Shown here: positions 14,454 to 17,443 of the stretch, piece after piece | Position numbering within the stretch: position 1 is the stretch's first letter | Layout: the number at the start of each line of letters is the position of its first letter | NCBI GenBank assembly: GCA_035380045.1 | Contig: DAOSWM010000061.1 | Span: forward strand, 1-17,443 | Length of the DNA: 17,443 bases | Origin: DAOSWM01 sp035380045 | GTDB lineage: Bacteria; Bacteroidota; Bacteroidia; Bacteroidales; Tenuifilaceae | Direction: 5' to 3' | Program-made: the position numbers and the translations under genes | Notes under the pieces: generated by a model | Seen by the model: the letters and a program-made list of their open reading frames with translations, nothing else | The model's database searches: none | Told to the model about the DNA's origin: nothing

Positions 14454-14852
14454 ATGAAAAAATCAACTTTAGTATTTGTGATTGCTGGGCTGGTAGTAGT
14501 ATCAACTTTGGCCTGGCTGATATACAACTTTAATGAAACCAGCATAATGGAGAACTTGCATTTTGGAGTTATTCTGGTTTTATTAATTTTTGCAGTCTTT
14601 GTTGGGTACAAGCGTCTCTCAAGTGAGAAGCGTGGAGAACCCACAGAGGATGAACTTTCGAAAAAATTGGTGCAGAAAGCTGCGGCACTTTCTTACTTTA
14701 TTTCACTGTACTTGTGGGTATTTATGATTTACATTAAGGATCGAGTACAAATGGATGTAGAAGTGCTTATGGGTTCCGGAATTCTGGCAATGGGGGTTGT
14801 TTTTGCAGCCTCATGGCTATTCTTTAACTTTAGGGGGATAAGGGGTGAATAA
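14454..14852 (+). CDS. Four-helix membrane protein paired with an Xre regulator (DUF2178-like)
   Basis: 132 residues with four predicted membrane segments, about 4-26 (VFVIAGLVVVSTLAWLIYNF), 31-54 (FGVILVLLIFAVFVGY), 70-94 (AAALSYFISLYLWVFMIYI) and 103-127 (GSGILAMGVVFAASWLFF). A charged loop with SSEKRGEPTEDELSKKLVQKA lies between helices 2 and 3. This layout, and the small Xre gene overlapping its end, recall DUF2178-type membrane proteins, but I cannot confirm the family from memory. The end overlaps the start of the regulator gene by 8 bases, so the two are translated together. The molecular role is unknown; in similar pairs the membrane partner may sense or be controlled by the regulator. 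Its own promoter and operator are upstream. Confidence 0.8.
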   Translation: MKKSTLVFVIAGLVVVSTLAWLIYNFNETSIMENLHFGVILVLLIFAVFVGYKRLSSEKRGEPTEDELSKKLVQKAAALSYFISLYLWVFMIYIKDRVQMDVEVLMGSGILAMGVVFAASWLFFNFRGIRGE

Positions 14853-15051
14853 TAGAATTAAAGAGTTCAGGGCCAGGTTCAACCTAACGCAGGACGATTT
14901 GGCAAAGAGGGTGAATGTTCGCAGGGAAACCATTGTGTTCCTCGAGAAGGGGAAGTACAATCCGTCGTTGAAGCTAGCCTACGATATTTCGCGAGTGTTT
15001 GGAGTAGCTATTGAGGATGTATTTATTCTCTCGGAGGAAAGGGGAATCTAA
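14845..15051 (+). CDS. Small Xre-family helix-turn-helix regulator
   Basis: 68 residues, almost entirely one HTH_3 (Cro/cI type) domain: NRIKEFRARFNLTQDDLAKRVNVRRETIVFLEKGKYNPSLKLAYDISRVFGVAIEDVF. It belongs with the compact YgzD/YozG-like group of regulators, which lack a ligand-binding domain and usually lie next to a small membrane protein. The start is a GTG inside the end of the membrane-protein gene (8-base overlap), which suggests translational coupling and a lower yield. No other in-frame start fits the domain. It probably represses its own promoter at the concentric repeats at 14396-14442 (inference from position). A bidirectional terminator follows 9 bases after the stop. Confidence 0.93.
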   Translation: MNNRIKEFRARFNLTQDDLAKRVNVRRETIVFLEKGKYNPSLKLAYDISRVFGVAIEDVFILSEERGI

Positions 15052-15060
15052 CTGGTAAAA

Positions 15061-15102
15061 AAAAATCTGCCGAACATAACAAACAGTGTTCGGCAGATTT
15101 TT
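15061..15102. terminator. Bidirectional terminator between xre and recA
   Basis: Arms AAAAATCTGCCGAACA (15061-15076) and TGTTCGGCAGATTTTT (15087-15102) pair over 16 bp around a 10-base loop, with A-run and T-run at either end, so it works for both the plus-strand pair and the convergent recA transcript. Confidence 0.9.
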
Positions 15103-15117
15103 AAATTCTTTGGTATA

Positions 15118-16149
15118 CTACTTCCCGTTCCTAAGGGCTTCAAATATTTTGGCTTGAAGCTCATCGGCCAGCTCAATGTTATCGTTCAGTAGCTGACGAA
15201 CCGATTCGCGGCCTTGCCCGAGTTTGGTTTCTCCGTAGCTGAACCACGAGCCACTTTTTTTGATTACGTTGAAATCAACCCCAAGGTCAACAATTTCTCC
15301 GGTACGAGAGATTCCCTCGCCGAAAACAATATCGAATTCCGCTTTGCGGAAAGGTGGAGCCATTTTGTTTTTTACAACCTTTACGCGAACACGGTTCCCC
15401 GATGCATCCTCACCATCCTTAATCTGTGATATTTTTCGAATATCAACCCTAACCGACGAGTAGAATTTTAGAGCATTCCCACCAGTTGTTGTTTCGGGAT
15501 TGCCGAACATAACGCCAATTTTTTCGCGTAGCTGGTTTATGAATATACAGCAAGTGTTGGTTTTACTAATGTTTGCAGTTAGCTTACGCAGGGCTTGTGA
15601 CATGAGCCTGGCCTGAAGCCCAACCTTATTTTCGCCCATTTCGCCTTCAATTTCAGCTTTGGGCGTAAGTGCTGCTACCGAATCGATTACGATAATGTCG
15701 ATGGCGCTGGAACGAATAAGCTGGTCAGCAATTTCGAGGGCCTGCTCGCCGCTATCGGGTTGCGAGATGATAAGGGTTTCCACATCAACACCCAACTTTT
15801 CGGCGTAGGTGCGGTCGAATGCATGTTCAGCATCGATTATGGCGGCTAAACCGCCATTCTTTTGGGCTTCGGCAATGGCGTGAATGGCCAGCGTAGTTTT
15901 TCCCGACGATTCGGGGCCGTATATCTCAATTACTCTTCCCCGGGGGTATCCACCAACACCCAGCGCATGGTCAAGCGCTATGGAACCGCTCGAAATGCTT
16001 GGTACATCAACAACCGCTTTGTCGCCCATCATCATTATGGTTCCCTTGCCGTAATCCTTCTCAATTTTATCCATTGTGAGTTGAAGCGATTTCAACTTTT
16101 CCTTGCTAATTTCTTTGAGGTTTTTGCTATCAGTTTTTTTGTTTTCCAT
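15118..16149 (-). CDS. recA: Recombinase RecA
   Basis: 343 residues, full length. RecA binds single-stranded DNA as a filament, drives homologous strand exchange with ATP and triggers LexA-type self-cleavage where present. Visible marks: N-terminal KIEKDYGKGTIMMMGD, Walker A GPESSGKTT (78-86), the Walker B strand IDIIVIDSVAAL, the L1/L2 DNA-binding loops (EGEMGENKVGLQARLMSQALRKL and FGNPETTTGGNALKFYSSVR) and a short C-terminus ending EALRNGK. The highly acidic C-terminal tail seen in E. coli is absent. It begins 20 bases after the bcp stop codon, so the two are probably co-transcribed. No LexA box-like dyad was recognised upstream. Confidence 0.98.
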   Translation of the reverse strand: MENKKTDSKNLKEISKEKLKSLQLTMDKIEKDYGKGTIMMMGDKAVVDVPSISSGSIALDHALGVGGYPRGRVIEIYGPESSGKTTLAIHAIAEAQKNGGLAAIIDAEHAFDRTYAEKLGVDVETLIISQPDSGEQALEIADQLIRSSAIDIIVIDSVAALTPKAEIEGEMGENKVGLQARLMSQALRKLTANISKTNTCCIFINQLREKIGVMFGNPETTTGGNALKFYSSVRVDIRKISQIKDGEDASGNRVRVKVVKNKMAPPFRKAEFDIVFGEGISRTGEIVDLGVDFNVIKKSGSWFSYGETKLGQGRESVRQLLNDNIELADELQAKIFEALRNGK

Positions 16150-16169
16150 TTGATAAGTATGATTTTAAT

Positions 16170-16631
16170 TTATTGTAATTTCTCCACTATTTGCTTTACG
16201 TGCTGTTTCGTATCAACCTTTTTGAAAATTTCAACAATATTCCCGTCCCCATCAATAACGAATGTGGTTCGGTGGATTCCCATCACTGTTTTTCCGTACA
16301 TTTTTTTCTCGCCATAAACGCCGTAGGCGGTTGCAATTACCTTATCCTTGTCGGCAACGAGCGGGAATGGCAGGCTGTACTTGGCGATGAAGTTCTGGTG
16401 CGATTTTTCGCTGTCGGGGCTTACTCCCACAACTTGGTAGCCTAAATTCCCCAACTCTTCATATCCATCGCGCAGGCTGCAGGCCTGAGCCGTGCATCCG
16501 GGAGTATTATCCTTGGGGTAGAAGTAAAGAATGATGTTTTTGCCTTTGAAATCGGCAAGGCTAATTGGGTTCCCACTCTGGTCGATTCCCTCAAAAACGG
16601 GTGCTTTATCGCCTGATTTTAAGTGTGTCAT
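16170..16631 (-). CDS. bcp: Thioredoxin-dependent thiol peroxidase (Bcp/PrxQ)
   Basis: 153 residues from MTHLKSGDKAPVFEG. The in-frame ATG at 16709 would add a 26-residue hydrophobic lead not found in the family. This is an atypical 2-Cys peroxiredoxin: peroxidatic C46 in YFYPKDNTPGCTAQAC and resolving C51, five residues apart as in E. coli Bcp. Other family marks are ADFKGKNIILYFYP, VVGVSPDSEKSHQNFIAKY, LPFPLVADKDKVIATAYGVYGEKKMYGK and GIHRTTFVID. It reduces hydrogen and organic peroxides with thioredoxin as electron donor in the cytoplasm. recA follows 20 bases downstream. TAACTTTA at 16657-16650 resembles a -7 box but lacks a -33 partner. Confidence 0.96.
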   Translation of the reverse strand: MTHLKSGDKAPVFEGIDQSGNPISLADFKGKNIILYFYPKDNTPGCTAQACSLRDGYEELGNLGYQVVGVSPDSEKSHQNFIAKYSLPFPLVADKDKVIATAYGVYGEKKMYGKTVMGIHRTTFVIDGDGNIVEIFKKVDTKQHVKQIVEKLQ

Positions 16632-16780
16632 GGTTTTGTGTTGATTTTGTAAAGTTAGTAAGATTGATTTAATAAGTCGGATAAAAACGAAAAAAAAACT
16701 GGATAGCATTCCTACTCAGTTAAACCATAACACGAAACGATTTGTTCAAAAATAATGAGGAAAATATGAACAGGTTTTGG

Positions 16781-17395
16781 TTAGAATGATTGAAAAATTA
16801 TAAGAGAACCAGCATCCAGCTCAACCTCAAACCAATCGCCTAAGCTGCGATTCAGCGTTCCCATCCAGTATTCGGTAAGTTTGCCTTTCTTTATGGGGTA
16901 TTCAAGGTTTTTTGTTGAAACTAGTGTTTCGTTATTTTGTGAGAAAACGGATACTGCCTGACCTAAAAAACTTTGAAATTTTGTTGTTCTGCAAATTGGC
17001 GTGAAAACTCCATAATCGGTTACCATTTCAACGTTTAGCCCTCTTGTTGCGTAGCTAGTGAGAAGTCCAATATTCCCTAGCGTGTGGTCCTCGCGAAGTC
17101 CGGTTGCTCCAAGTATTGTTATGTTTTTGTACCCGTTTGCCTCACACCATAAAGTGGCTTTTGTTAAATCGTTGGTGTTCTGGTCGGGATTATGGAAAAG
17201 TCGGTTGCGAAACTTTTCTTTTAACTCTTCCGAAAGCGAATCCAAGTCGCCAACAATGGCGGTGGGTTCCATCCCAAATTTAATTAGGTTCGCTGTTGCT
17301 CCATCGCAGCATACAATTACATCTGTTTGTCTTAGTATTTGCAAAGGTTTTTGGTGCTTGGGGAATTTGCCGTTGGCAAGAATAACCGTTTTCAT
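16781..17395 (-). CDS. Thiamine diphosphokinase (thiamine pyrophosphokinase)
   Basis: 204 residues, complete. It transfers pyrophosphate from ATP to thiamine to make thiamine diphosphate. Motifs in order: ILANGKFP (5-12), CCDGATANLIKFG (29-41), PTAIVGDLDSL (45-54, metal/ATP site), NPDQNTNDLTKA (69-80), ILGATGLREDHTLGNIGLL (94-112, catalytic region), and a C-terminal thiamine-binding beta domain with NLEYPIKKGKL and GTLNRSLGDWFEVELDAGSLIIF. In Bacteroidota this gene often sits next to a thiamine transporter gene (pnuT) and a TPP riboswitch; neither is visible, though only 48 bases remain upstream in the window. It lies on the same strand as bcp-recA with a 149-base gap, so probably a separate unit. 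Confidence 0.95.
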   Translation of the reverse strand: MKTVILANGKFPKHQKPLQILRQTDVIVCCDGATANLIKFGMEPTAIVGDLDSLSEELKEKFRNRLFHNPDQNTNDLTKATLWCEANGYKNITILGATGLREDHTLGNIGLLTSYATRGLNVEMVTDYGVFTPICRTTKFQSFLGQAVSVFSQNNETLVSTKNLEYPIKKGKLTEYWMGTLNRSLGDWFEVELDAGSLIIFQSF

Positions 17396-17443
17396 TTTTG
17401 AATTAAATTATTTAAAACATTTAGGTTACTTACCCAAATTTGG

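Noticed and set aside
17396..17443. TPP riboswitch upstream of thiamine diphosphokinase
   Set aside because: Only 48 bases are available and none of the conserved TPP-aptamer core is visible.

Overview
The window looks like a chromosomal piece of a low-GC member of the Bacteroidota (probably Bacteroidales/Marinilabiliales-like). Supporting signs are promoters of the TTTG/TTG - N18-20 - TAnnTTTG type, no Shine-Dalgarno signals, many short lipoproteins ending their signal peptide in a Cys, a type IX secretion (T9SS)-like tail motif, and families common in that phylum (GIN/DUF2807, DUF3127, MnmD without its oxidase partner, Dcp-like M3 lipoprotein). Most of the window is housekeeping and accessory-metabolic chromosome. 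No phage, CRISPR, rRNA or tRNA was seen.

Layout. (1) 42-3297: one large secreted surface protein, interrupted by a 100-N assembly gap. It has a signal peptide, a T9SS-tail-like module near the N-terminus rather than at the C-terminus, then at least five tandem ~76-80-residue beta-sandwich-like repeats. Around position 785 the coding style switches abruptly to A-rich, T-poor DNA. A short palindrome sits inside the coding sequence and recurs just after the stop codon. (2) 3345-7516, all minus strand: a thioredoxin-fold CxxC protein, a GIN-domain lipoprotein, a FemAB/FemX-like aminoacyltransferase with a good promoter, a small SnoaL/DUF4440-like lipoprotein and a BASS-family transporter. (3) 7652-8335 plus: an outer-membrane beta-barrel-like lipoprotein, followed by a 157-bp MITE-like element. 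(4) 8519-10473 minus: DUF3127 OB-fold-like protein with an SSB-like DLPF tail, an FKBP-type prolyl isomerase lipoprotein, and the tRNA-wobble methyltransferase MnmD. (5) 10552-13578 plus: TlyA rRNA 2'-O-methyltransferase, divergent from mnmD across a perfect 20-bp palindrome, then an M3 peptidyl-dipeptidase with a strong terminator. (6) 13579-14453: the only long non-coding stretch, holding a nested 259-bp palindromic MITE-like element. (7) 14454-15051 plus: a two-gene module of a four-helix membrane protein and a small Xre regulator, behind a promoter covered by two concentric inverted repeats. (8) 15118-17395 minus: recA, bcp (probably one operon) and thiamine diphosphokinase.

How the parts relate. 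bcp-recA and the divergent mnmD/tlyA pair are plausible functional groupings (oxidative damage/DNA repair; RNA modification). The membrane-protein/Xre pair looks self-regulated. I did not find a clear new defence or genetic system. The most unusual signals are the A-rich giant surface-protein gene, the palindrome exonised into it, and the concentric operator at 14396-14442.
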